From Byssochlamys sp. IMV 00236 (lineage: Eukaryota; Ascomycota; Eurotiomycetes; Eurotiales; Thermoascaceae), in the NCBI GenBank assembly GCA_001931875.2, contig MSJH02000360.1, positions 1 through 22,740 on the forward strand: 22,740 nt of DNA. The letters are read 5' to 3'. Positions 7,969-17,332 of this stretch are shown here, piece after piece. A model generated the notes under the pieces. It was not told the DNA's origin and did no database searches. It saw nothing but the letters and a program-made list of their open reading frames with translations. The translations under genes were made by a program, and so were the position numbers. Numbering within the stretch: the first letter of the stretch is position 1; each line of letters starts with the position of its first letter.

Positions 7969-8916
7969 ATGGATTCCCCTCTTTCTTCTTCACCTCCTTC
8001 TTCTTACTTTTTAAACGCACAATCACCCACATTGTCAGCAGAATTTTCACATTCTCAACGTGCTCATTTATTTTCTTATGACGAAGAACGTTATGTTGAC
8101 AGTAATGACAATCAAGACGACAATGAAGAGGACGATGACAACTCTAATCAAGAGAGCGATCTAAACGTGGAAGATGCTGCAAGAGAACAAGCAGCTCTTA
8201 CAGCTTATAGGACAATGCACCCTGAAAAGGAACAACGAGAGATTGGAGGACGAGAGATTGACAATCATGAAGCGATCTGGAGTGTGTCTTCGTTTCGACC
8301 TCATTGGGGAGCAGATAAATTGAGAGATAATAACCCATTTAGTTATTGGCAGTAAGTTTATTGACAACATCAATCAAGCTCTCTTATAATTCATGTAGAT
8401 CGGATTCATCCGATACTAAAAAGCATCATACAATCGATATCGCATTTCATCAGGCAACACTTGTCAGTCAAGTATCTTTATTTATTGACTTCTTTCAAGA
8501 TGAGACCTATACACCCAAGACAGTGATGGTGCGTGGAGGTAATACCTATAGAGACTTGCAGGAGATAACGACAGTGGAGTGCCCAGAATTCGTTGGTTGG
8601 GTCAATATAGATTTATTATCTGCTACGTAACTATATTCCCCATAATTATTGCTTGTATTTTGTTTCTCTTATTCTGTATATATTTTCATTAGAGATGGGA
8701 TACCATTCCGTGTATTTAAATTACAGATTGCTATTCTGAATACACACTTGAATGGAAAGGATACTCATGTACGTCAAGTAAAAGTATATTCACTGATACC
8801 GTAAGTATGAATATTATACTAATACATTTACTAATACTCTCATTAGATCCTATCTTCAAGATACCAGCAATCCAAACAGGAAAAGAAAGCCTAATTTAGG
8901 AATTGGTCTTCGATAA
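7969..8916 (+). CDS. APC10: Anaphase-promoting complex subunit 10 (APC10/DOC1)
   Basis: Processivity/substrate-recognition subunit of the APC/C ubiquitin ligase, acting with the coactivator to bind D-box substrates. Exons 7969-8351, 8399-8626, 8693-8800, 8847-8916 give 262 aa. The DOC beta-sandwich starts at [20 protein letters not shown] (about residue 103) and runs through [38 protein letters not shown], and [15 protein letters not shown], all strongly conserved family signatures. Before the domain is a ~100-residue low-complexity leader rich in Ser and Asp/Glu ([11 protein letters not shown]). The protein ends ...GIGLR, a variant of the C-terminal Ile-Arg tail by which APC10 docks on APC3/Cdc27. 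ATG 7969 is the only sensible start, 56 nt after the upstream stop. Assignment is firm. Confidence 0.93.
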
Positions 8917-8974
8917 AAATATAATTATATTTTATGCTTTCTTTTTTTCTTTTTCTTTTCCGTTGTTACTTTTT

Positions 8975-9564
8975 ATGTTTAGCGTCATCCAATCACCAAA
9001 TACGCAGCAAAAGTTTCTACTGTTGGACGCACCCACACAAAAGACACTACCAAAATATGTTCAAGTATTCAAACAAGAAAATGTATCTGATCTCGTCTGT
9101 ATCTGTCACCGACCGTCGGGGGATATTTATGACATTGAGGAGCTTGAACAATCAACTGGAATCAAAGTACATGACACAATCAAATTCGAAGATGGCAGTG
9201 TGCCTGATCAACAAGCGATTAATCTTTGGCTAGAACTAAGTGAAAAAGCTAAACAAGAAAATACGACAATAGGTGTTCATTGTATTGCTGGTATTGGTAG
9301 AGCACCTGTGAGTATGACAAAGTTGATATGAATGTATATATTAATAGACTATAGGTATTAGTGGCAATCTCACTGATTGAAGCTGGCATGGATCCACTCG
9401 TAAGTTATTCATATATGTTTATATGATGACTAATTTATTCATAGGATGCCATAAGTTACATTAGAAAACATAGAAGAGGCGCATTAAATAAGAATCAAGT
9501 TCGATTTTTAGACAGTTACAAAAAAAAAGGCTCCAAACGGAAAAAATTGTTTGGACTTTTTTAG
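8975..9564 (+). CDS. PRL-type (PTP4A) dual-specificity phosphatase
   Basis: Three exons, 8975-9307, 9355-9399, 9445-9564, give 165 aa, the normal PRL size. The P-loop reads HCIAGIGRAPV, the PRL-specific variant in which Ala follows the invariant Arg; catalytic Cys is in this loop. The acid loop is FEDGSVPDQQ, equivalent to the FDDG..P region, and the C-terminal part (LIEAGMDPLDAISYIRKHRR then GALNKNQVRFLDSY) is collinear with animal PRLs. PRLs bind CNNM magnesium transporters and are normally held on membranes by a polybasic stretch plus a farnesylated CAAX box. Here the polybasic stretch (KKKGSKRKK) is present but the protein ends KLFGLF with no CAAX cysteine. It starts only 58 nt after the APC10 stop, behind a T-rich tract. 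The start is supported by lack of other in-frame ATGs. Confidence 0.88.
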
Positions 9565-9626
9565 CCCGAAACATTCAGAAAAAAAAAAAATATTTTTCTT
9601 TTCTTCTTTATTAAAAATACTACTTT

Positions 9627-10642
9627 ATGAAGAGTGACGAAGTTTGGGCAGAACTATTTGGTTCTATAAGCATTGGTTGCTGGATTGTTGTATTTACACC
9701 GTAAGAACATTTCCTCCTTGAAATACATAAATTAATGATCTGATGCATCGGGGGGATACATTATTATTATTATTATTAGACAGTTATGGGAGAATTACAA
9801 GAGAAAGAATACAGATGGTGTATCCGTGACATTTCTCTTGTTGTGGATATTTGGAGACATCTTTAACCTATTGGGGATTTTATTAGAAGATTTATTATTT
9901 ACAATGGCAAGATTATATACATGTATCCATGCATTTGGTTATAACCCCTCTTACTTTTATTAGCTCCTTTTAGCTGCTTATTATTTATTTGCGGATTGTG
10001 TACTCATGAGTCAGGTTTTGTACTATCGAACTCCTATCAGGGACGATGAAACGATTGTGACACCAACAGAATGCAGTCCACTGATGCCTAAACCGACCAA
10101 GTCAGATTCAGCTCGTACAGTAGTACGTTTCTTTTTTATATCAAGTATCATCTCATGGCTTGCTCTCTTGGCCTCTTCTGCTGTTTACTTTTATCATTCA
10201 AATGTTGATTTTAGCAAGATACCCTTGATACCTCAGCTCTTTGGATGGACCAGTGCTATCCTTTACTGTTCCAGTCGTATTCCTCAAATTATGCAAAACT
10301 TTAAGAATGAAAGTGTAGAAGGACTTTCGTTATCGATGTTTATATTCAGTGTCGTTGGCAACTTGACTTATTGTTTTGTAAGTTCTTCACGTGTATAAAC
10401 ATTATATATATAAGTATATATATATATATATATAATCTTATGTATAGAGCATTCTCCTGGTATCACTTGATCCTACCTATCTCTTTATCAACTATTCATG
10501 GTTACTTGGAAGTGGTGGAACCTTATTTTTTGATTTTACAGTAAGGAGAAAGAAAATCAATGATTATACAATATTGACAAAAACTTTATTATTATAAAAA
10601 TAGATCTTTTTTCAATTTTATATGTACAGAAAACGTTCTTGA
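9627..10642 (+). CDS. PQ-loop vacuolar/lysosomal cationic amino-acid transporter (Ypq1/PQLC2-like)
   Basis: Seven-helix PQ-loop transporter; yeast Ypq proteins and animal PQLC2 export Arg/Lys/His from the vacuole or lysosome. Exons 9627-9700, 9780-9906, 9964-10377, 10448-10540, 10604-10642 give 248 aa. Two PQ motifs are seen: TPQLWENYKRKNTDGVS (about residues 24-40) and SRIPQIMQNFKNESVEGLSL (about residues 155-174), each in the first helix of a triple-helix bundle. LLLAAYYLFADCVLMSQ and SIISWLALLASSAVYF are membrane spans. Intron 2 (9907-9963) begins with GC, not GT: only that donor joins FTM to LLLAAYYLFAD in phase, matching the family. The linker between bundles is shorter than in yeast. 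The protein ends YMYRKRS. Substrate inferred from family. Confidence 0.88.
9760..9778 (+). repeat. (ATT)n microsatellite in an intron
   Basis: Six to seven ATT units form the 3' end of intron 1 of the PQ-loop transporter and run into its TAG acceptor, so length changes here sit directly next to a splice site. Confidence 0.8.
10402..10434. repeat. (TA)n tract in an intron
   Basis: Nearly pure TA dinucleotides within intron 4 junction region (intron 10378-10447) of the PQ-loop transporter; unstable simple repeat, no other function seen. Confidence 0.8.
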
Positions 10643-10928
10643 AAAAAAAAAAGAGGGGGTAAATTGATCTTCATCATGCTGCATCTTTATTTCTCATGAA
10701 ACGTTTCATAAAGTTGTAGGCATATTAAATACTGACATCGATCGACATAAACAAAGCAAGGAGGGAAGGAGACGAAGAAGGACGTTTTGTAGATCAGCAT
10801 GTTTTTTCTTTTTTTTTTTTTATTATAAATAACAAGATGATATTTCTCTTTCTTTCTCCTTTTTTTTTTTTCTTTTTCTTCTTGAAACTTTTTTTAACAA
10901 ACAAATAATAAACAATACAATAATAATC
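10643..10928 (+). promoter_or_regulatory. Upstream region of the zinc-finger gene
   Basis: No gene seen. It contains two long T-rich tracts (10800-10822 and 10857-10885), a TATA-like TATTATAAATAAC at about 10821, and an A-rich, AAT-rich leader directly before ATG 10929. Poly-T/CT tracts with a TATA element are a usual layout for well-expressed fungal promoters; transcription start is not determined. Confidence 0.45.
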
Positions 10929-11477
10929 ATGGAAAATAAAGTAACTCTTCCACCTTTAAAATTCGTCGTTCAAAGCTTATTCAAAGATGATAAAAGTTCG
11001 TTTGTGAACTATAACAACAACAAACGCCCACTGAACGCACATACGACAATATCCCTACCTCCTTCTTATTCTGCACCTTTTTCTCCTACAGACAATCATC
11101 ATGGCCGATACGTATCTGGTCCCTACGATGCATGTTGCTATTGCTACTGTTGTCCTCCTCCTGTTGATCTACCTCAACATAATATAACATTTAATAGTCA
11201 TCGTCGATCAAACTCGGCCGAGATGGTTTTTACACCACAAGAATTTAAAAGAGCCAGGTCAAATACAACATCCGGATACCCAAGCAAGGAAATGGAACCA
11301 CGTCGACGATATCACTGTCATTTATGTAGAAAGTCATTTTTACGTCCTTCTTCACTCAAGACACACAACTATTCACACACAGGGGAGAAGCCGTTCAAAT
11401 GTCCGTACGTTGGTTGTGACCGTAGTTTCAGTGTACACAGCAATATGCGACGCCACCTGCGTACGCATGATTGCTGA
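10929..11477 (+). CDS. C2H2 zinc-finger transcription factor
   Basis: Single exon, 182 aa. Two tandem C-terminal C2H2 fingers: CX2CX12HX3H (C130, C133, H146, H150) and CX4CX12HX3H (C158, C163, H176, H180), joined by a canonical HTGEKPF linker, so a sequence-specific DNA-binding protein is expected. The N-terminal 125 residues are low-complexity (Ser/Pro/Asn) with a PPLKFVVQSLF opening and a remarkable cysteine cluster ACCYCYCCPPP at residues 68-78. The RRSNSAEM and KRARSNTTS stretches are candidate phosphorylation/nuclear localisation sites. The protein ends two residues after the last zinc ligand. Two-finger fungal factors of this kind regulate morphogenesis or metabolism, but the target cannot be told. 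It converges on GAPDH. Confidence 0.85.
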   Translation: MENKVTLPPLKFVVQSLFKDDKSSFVNYNNNKRPLNAHTTISLPPSYSAPFSPTDNHHGRYVSGPYDACCYCYCCPPPVDLPQHNITFNSHRRSNSAEMVFTPQEFKRARSNTTSGYPSKEMEPRRRYHCHLCRKSFLRPSSLKTHNYSHTGEKPFKCPYVGCDRSFSVHSNMRRHLRTHDC

Positions 11478-11804
11478 TGGATCATCTTTCCTCCTTGTTT
11501 GTAACATATGTGTACATAGTACGAATCATCTCAAACGAGAGAAAACCTTGTCTGTGCATGATGAAACAGAGTTATATTGACAAAATATAAAGTTTGTACA
11601 ACAAATAATAAACACGCCTCTCTCTCTCTCTCCTTTTGTTTTATCGAAAACAGGTTTTGTTCTTGAAAATCATTCGGTTTTAATTTTAGTATCACTGCAT
11701 GATTGTTTGTATACTTTATGCTTTCCCCCCTTTTTTTATTATACTCATTTGTATACATTTATACAAGTATTGAAACGATTTATTCAAAAAAAGAGAAAAA
11801 AAAT
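11478..11804. other. Convergent 3' ends of zinc-finger gene and GAPDH
   Basis: No gene seen. This 327-nt gap holds the 3' UTRs of two convergent genes, with a CT-repeat (about 11617-11632), an AATAATAAAC stretch near 11604 that could be a polyadenylation signal for the plus-strand gene, and A/T-rich runs next to the GAPDH stop. Confidence 0.5.
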
Positions 11805-12821
<1,017 letters not shown>

Positions 12822-12860
12822 TTACAGTTAAAAGAATATGAAAGACATCCCTTTTACTCT

Positions 12861-12871
12861 GCTTTATATAA
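12861..12871 (-). promoter_or_regulatory. TATA box of GAPDH
   Basis: On the minus strand this reads TTATATAAAGC, about 55-65 nt upstream of the GAPDH start codon. A strong TATA element is expected for a highly expressed glycolytic gene; the leader between it and the ATG is A/T-rich. Position supports the call; no transcript data. Confidence 0.55.
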
Positions 12872-13093
12872 CCTCAAAAGCCATGTTTCGGTTGTTGAAA
12901 CAAATGATGTCTTTCTGACTACATTGATATTTCTTCTTAAACACTGCACGATAAGAAGTGATAAGATGATTATTTTTTGACTTTAGAGACTTTTATCAGA
13001 ACATATCTTCTCTTTTTATCTTGTTCTCTCTCTTTGCTTTCTTTCATCAAAAGATATATAAACCTTTTTTCATGTTACATTCATGCTGTTTGT

Positions 13094-13271
13094 ATGTTAT
13101 TACATCATCCAGTGTCTAAACCCTTTCCTTTTAGAATAACTTTAAATGCCCGAAAAGGTCGAGGTCCGTTCTCTACAGAGGAAGAACAAATGAGGATTAT
13201 CATTTGTAAGCAGCTTGTATACAATCTAATTTGTATGATGTTTGTTGCTGTATTGATTTAATTTCTTATAG
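13094..13271 (+). CDS. Possible small two-exon gene, Myb-like opening, uncertain
   Basis: From ATG 13094 a frame reads MLLHHPVSKPFPFRI then NARKGRGPFSTEEEQMRIII. It is followed by a convincing intron 13207-13270 (GTAAGC donor, CTAAT branch, TTATAG acceptor). Splicing it creates an immediate TAA across the junction, giving a ~38-aa product. The RGPFSTEEE stretch recalls the start of a Myb/SANT repeat (R-G-x-W/F-S/T-x-E-E), but the repeat is not completed, so a relic or a coincidence is possible. The third frame would instead continue downstream to a TAA at about 13325 but has a stop just upstream. I am unsure that this encodes a protein; a spliced non-coding transcript also fits. Confidence 0.25.
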
Positions 13272-13583
13272 AAAATGTATTCTGGCGCGACCAAGATTGA
13301 TCTTTATCAGCTTTAGAGTGCAATAAACCACATATGTTAAAGGTTGACATTTACACTTTATTCACTGATAAAAAATGATAATTTCAGACAACAAAAAATA
13401 ATAAAATATACAACAAATAATAAAAAAGAGAGCCCACAAGAAGCAAAAGAACAAATAAATAAATAATTAGTAAATCAGTTATTTACATTGATATTAAGTA
13501 CTTGCATTATAAAGAAGAGGATTTATAAGAGAAAAAAAGGGACAAGAAAAGTGAGTAAACTTATAAAAGAGATCATTAATATC
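13272..13583. other. AT-rich gap, nothing identified
   Basis: Strongly A-rich sequence with AATAAATAAATAA-type simple repeats (about 13450-13466) and no recognisable gene on either strand. It may include 3' ends of the two uncertain genes flanking it. Confidence 0.5.
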
Positions 13584-13883
13584 TTACCCGAAGCGCATCA
13601 TGGGTTGGGCCAGCGATAACTGGCCCGGACAAGCGAAGAAGAGAAAGAGAGCGAATGGGACCAAGGTTTGGTAAGAATCAAACTACCCCCAGCTAGCACC
13701 GGCACTGTTTCGATTTTGATTTATAACACTACATATTAGTTTTTTACAAGAGTAAAGAATATAACATACCTTAGGGCTAGCTGGGGAATAGCTGATCTTA
13801 CTTTTTGGTCCAAAGAAGAAGAAGAAAAGAAAAAGAAAAGTCAAGATCAGACTATTTAAACAAAGTCTCCAACAACTTTTCAT
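13584..13883 (-). CDS. Possible small two-exon membrane protein, uncertain
   Basis: Exon 13883-13770 begins MKSCWRLCLNSLILTFLFLF and ends SYSPASPK before a good GTATGT donor. Joining to an exon 13682-13584 through the acceptor GGGGTAG gives FDSYQTLVPFALFLFFACPG and a stop (TAA 13586-13584), 70 aa in total with two hydrophobic segments. An earlier acceptor (GAAACAG, near 13705) would put the frame into a stop after three codons. No family recognised. The DNA contains strong inverted repeats (see separate entries), so a structured non-coding RNA is an equally good reading. Confidence 0.25.
13607..13626. repeat. Perfect 7-bp hairpin GGGCCAG/CTGGCCC
   Basis: GGGCCAG (13607-13613) and CTGGCCC (13620-13626) flank a 6-nt CGATAA loop: a GC-rich, stable hairpin in otherwise AT-rich DNA. 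It lies inside the second exon of the uncertain minus-strand gene. It could be an RNA structural element or a terminator-like fold; no U-tract follows. Confidence 0.75.
13687..13786. repeat. 11-bp inverted repeat CCCCAGCTAGC / GCTAGCTGGGG
   Basis: CCCCAGCTAGC at 13687-13697 is perfectly complementary to GCTAGCTGGGG at 13776-13786, spaced by 78 nt. On the minus strand the two arms bracket a likely intron (donor GTATGT at 13769), so in RNA they would hold the splice sites together. A perfect 11-bp match with this GC content in a low-GC region is unlikely by chance. Confidence 0.8.
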
Positions 13884-14011
13884 TTTGTATAAAGTCTTGA
13901 CCACATTTATCTTTTCTCAAAAATATGAAGCTCATTTTATATATTATTACATGTTGTCTTTTTAAACAATAAAAAAGACATAAAGTGTTTAATTGTTATT
14001 GATCTTGTAAT

Positions 14012-14263
14012 GTGTGCGAATAGTTTCTGAAAAAGGTGTATCTAAGCATTTTATGCGAGAATACCCAAACAGAACCCTTTAAAATCATTCAGGTTCAAAC
14101 TATTAGAATCTTCATTGGTTCTTGTTATCAGTGCGAATATTGGTCCATGTCATCCACTGCAACTTTTTTAGAAAACAAACATAATTCCCCGTTACTATCC
14201 TCCTTTGCTCGTATGCATGGCAAGGGTACGTTTCATGTTAATATTAAAGGCAATCTAGAATGA
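14012..14263 (+). other. Coding-like open stretch, gene unresolved
   Basis: After a TAG acceptor-like site at 14023-14025 the frame stays open as FLKKVYLSILCENTQTEPFK through SCYQCEYWSMSSTATFLENK to VNIKGNLE and a stop at 14261-14263. No ATG begins it. An ATG with a hydrophobic leader (MKLILYIITCCLF) lies upstream at 13924 but I found no splice pair joining them in phase. Product unknown; it could be a last exon or a gene relic. Confidence 0.25.
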
Positions 14264-14411
14264 CACAGCTTCTCATAAAGTCCCCTTTATCATATTGTTG
14301 TCTTCATTTTGATGAGCTTTAATCTTTTTTGTCTTTATGCACCCAACACTGGTGTTACAATTGTTCCCTCGGGTAAACCTTTTGTTTTCTTTTTCATTTT
14401 CTTTTTACAAG

Positions 14412-15687
14412 ATGCACAAATGGCTTCGACATGTCAAAAAGTATTCAACTGTAGTTCCTGATTTACAAGTAGACAACATCATCATTGGCGGTGGTGTTGT
14501 CGGTTTAGCCCTGGGTGAAAAATTGACAAGAGAGAGACCGACAGAGACGACGTTTGTTGTAGAGAAAAACAAGTTGATAGGACAAGAGACAAGGTTAATA
14601 TATATTGTTAGGTCCAATAGGATACATCAGACAAAACAAGACTGATCATGTGTGTATATATATATATAGTTCGAGAAATAGTGAAGTGATCCATGCTGGT
14701 ATCTATTACCCAGAAGAGAGTTTAAAGACACGACTCTGCATCGAGGGAAACAGAAAGATGTATAAGCTATTGGCTCAGAAAGGAATACCACATAAACAGA
14801 TTGGTAAATGGGTCGTTGCCCAGGACGCAAGTCAAGAGGCGTACCTGAAACAGCTTCATGCCAAGGCTACCCGATTAGGCGTGCCCACGTATTTCCTTAG
14901 TCTGGACGAAGCCAAACGTCAGGAACCTCATGTTCATATCGGTCGTGCTGTCCTTGTGTCGCCATCGACAGGTATTCTAGACTCGCATGCACTGATGAGC
15001 TATTTAGAGCAGAACGTTGAGGTCGCGTTGGCAACCGAGGTCAAGGCCATTCGTCCTCAACAGCCAGGGTACCTCTTACAGCTAGTCACTAACCAGATCC
15101 AGTCTTGGGTTCTGGCTCGACGCGTCTTTAATGCTGCCGGGCTTCATGCAGATAAAATCGGCCAGATGCTTCAGCTGCCTTATCGTTTGTACTATGCTCG
15201 TGGACATTATTATCGCTCAACTGACACTCAGCTGCAAGTGAATCATCTCATCTATCCTTGCCCTGAAAAGAATCTCGCCGGTTTGGGCACTCACCTCACT
15301 CTCGATCTCGCTGGCCATCTCAAGTTTGGCCCTGACGTGCAGTACATTAATGATCCCAATGACTATCAAGTGCCAGAGGACGAGGCAAAGAAGGACGCTT
15401 TTGTCAAGGCCATTCGAACCTATTTACCGTCACTTAATCCAGAAAAGCTGCATCCTGATTATTCTGGTATAAGGCAAGTTCATTCTACACCATAAAAAAA
15501 AAAACTCATTGTGTATATACTTAGGCCAAAACTTGCTGGACCAGGTGAGCCGTTTAGAGACTTTATCATCAAGGAAGAGCGTGAGGCAAACTTGGATAAC
15601 TTTTTTACACTGATGGGTATTGAAAGTCCTGGGTTAACATCTTCACTTGCAATTGCAGATTACGTTTATGAATTAATAAGAAAATGA
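14412..15687 (+). CDS. L2HGDH: L-2-hydroxyglutarate dehydrogenase (FAD-dependent)
   Basis: Mitochondrial flavoenzyme of the DAO family that oxidises L-2-hydroxyglutarate back to 2-oxoglutarate (metabolite repair). Exons 14412-14593, 14670-15473, 15525-15687 give 382 aa. The N-terminus MHKWLRHVKKYSTVV is a plausible import leader, followed by the FAD-binding Rossmann motif DNIIIGGGVVGLALGEKL. The family signature SEVIHAGIYYPEESLKTRLC lies just across intron 1, then GILDSHALMSYLEQN, RRVFNAAGLHADKIG, YYARGHYYR, GLGTHLTLDL, and after intron 2 RPKLAGPGEPFRDFII and GIESPGLTSSLAIADYV. Intron 2 (15474-15523/4) starts with GC in the context AAG/GCAAGT; it is the only phase that restores IRPKL. The family is slightly longer in animals; nothing essential is missing. 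Confidence 0.92.
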
Positions 15688-15728
15688 TACCAGTTTAACT
15701 ATTAAGAGATATACAGCTACTGTCATAT

Positions 15729-15780
15729 GCGTATATGTATATATATATGTGTGTGTGCGCGTGTGTGCCGTTGTGGGTGT
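15729..15780. repeat. (TA)n-(TG)n compound microsatellite
   Basis: TATATGTATATATATATG followed by alternating TG/CG dinucleotides, between the convergent L2HGDH and CDK genes. Alternating purine-pyrimidine sequence of this kind can adopt Z-form DNA; here it is simply an unstable repeat within shared 3' UTR space. Confidence 0.85.
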
Positions 15781-15825
15781 ATAATATAAATAGATAAAGA
15801 TGTAAATACAATCATTTACGTTATT

Positions 15826-17332
15826 TTATCGTGTTTCTTTGATATGACCATTATTTTCAATTGTTTGCTCCTTTTTCCGCAGCTCATCAAAGTAAGGATC
15901 TACATAAAAAAGAATGAGCCAAGTACTCTTTTAAGATGTTATCTTACGTTGTAATGCATCACTTGCTGTAATACGCTTTTCGGGAGGGTACTCCAAAAGA
16001 CGCTAGTAGAACAATTAGTTCTATATCACATTCTAAACCATCCACTGGACTTACCTTTAGCAGATCAATGCCAAGTGAATCCAATTTAGGTAAAAGGGTC
16101 TCTAAAGGTATCCTTGGAAATATCTCAAAATCACGCTAATGGATAATGCATGAGTGTTTGTGTTAATCCATGTCCTATAAAGACATTACCTTGTACTCTG
16201 GAAGTTGAGATACTTTTGGCCACGTTTCTTCTGTGGGTGTACCTAGCACTTTAAATATCCTTTGCAGTTGATCCGAGATTGAGTTGCCTGGGAACAGCGG
16301 TCTTCCAGAGGCCATTTCAGCAAAGATACAACCTGCAGACCATAAATCAATTGAAGTTGAATATTGACGAGATCCCATCAAGACATCAGGTGCTCTGTAC
16401 CATAGAGTGACCACCTAATATGTATATATATATATATATATATAGATCAATAAGTGTATAATGTATATGTATGTAAATGTTACCTCATGTGAATAGCTTC
16501 TTACTGGGATACCGTATGCTCTAGCCAAACCAAAATCGCCCAATTTCAATTCTCCTTTCTAAATTAATAGTTAGAGGATATTCTCTCCTTCTTTTATATA
16601 TTAATCGTACTTTATTAATCAATAAGTTTTGAGGCTTCAGGTCCTATGATGAATGATATTAGTCAGTGTGTTGAAGGATTATTTGATATACTTTACTCTG
16701 TGCAAGACTCTATGAGCGTGACAAAATGCGATACCTTTCAACAGTTGATACATCAATTGCTATAATTCAATGAGCCTATTGTGTATGGGTGCAAAACTAG
16801 GTGTTATTTTTACCTTCAAAGTCAAGACATCAATATCTCCACCATAAGAATCAAGAAACTTTTTGAGGTCAGAGTCCAAATATTCAAATATCAGTGTCAG
16901 TTTCTTTTCTGTATGCAACACATCATAAAGTCTATGAATAGTTTGAGAACAAAGTTGGTGGTTTGCCTGTATGTATTTTACCTTAGGATATTTGGGTGTT
17001 TTAGTTCCTTTAGTAGAGAGATTTCACGAATGGCTGTACAAGGTACCTTTATATATAATTTAACACATTAATATTTTAAATCATCTACAATATTACTTAC
17101 GCCTTCTTCTTCATTATCAAGTCGAATACGCTTTAAAGCAACCACTTCATTTGTTTCTCTATTTTGTGCTTTATAAACAATACCGTAGGTACCTTATGAA
17201 ATATTAATCATATGTTGAATACACCATTAACACAAACAAACCTTCACCAAGCTTCTCTATTTTCTTTAATAAAACAGAAAGGTCAATCTTTGCTTTATTG
17301 TTAATTAGTTTTCATACTTGATATTTATCCAT
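15826..17332 (-). CDS. PHO85: Cyclin-dependent kinase, CDK5/Pho85 class with PCTAIRE helix
   Basis: Twelve exons close to 305 aa: 17332-17318, 17263-17242, 17192-17101, 17046-16982, 16931-16814, 16759-16697, 16643-16611, 16558-16484, 16414-16190, 16135-16055, 16002-15948, 15899-15826. Kinase landmarks in order: [20 protein letters not shown] (Gly loop), VALKRIRL (catalytic Lys), [12 protein letters not shown] (cyclin-binding helix), [13 protein letters not shown] (catalytic loop), [20 protein letters not shown] (DFG and activation loop, with Ser at the CDK5 Ser159 position instead of the Thr phosphorylated in CDK1/2), [19 protein letters not shown], and the CMGC insert [19 protein letters not shown]. 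The [16 protein letters not shown] opening and [11 protein letters not shown] match CDK5/Pho85, which control phosphate response, polarity and cell cycle with Pcl-type cyclins. The helix PCTAIRE replaces Pho85's PSTAIRE. The first exon has only 15 nt. Paralogue assignment (Pho85 versus PCTAIRE kinases) rests on overall similarity and lack of long extensions. Confidence 0.92.
16422..16444. repeat. (TA)n tract in an intron
   Basis: About eleven TA units lie near the 3' end of the CDK intron 16415-16483 (minus-strand orientation), right next to the TAG acceptor. Confidence 0.8.

Noticed and set aside
9907..9975. Alternative GT donor (9922) with acceptor CTTTTAG (9972) for PQ-loop intron 2
   Set aside because: It is in phase but yields MARLYTSAYYLFAD instead of the family-like MLLLAAYYLFAD; the GC-AG choice fits conserved transporter sequence better.
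13584..13883. SRP, RNase P, telomerase or snoRNA gene
   Set aside because: The hairpins are strong, but I found none of the diagnostic boxes or conserved cores of these RNAs on either strand.
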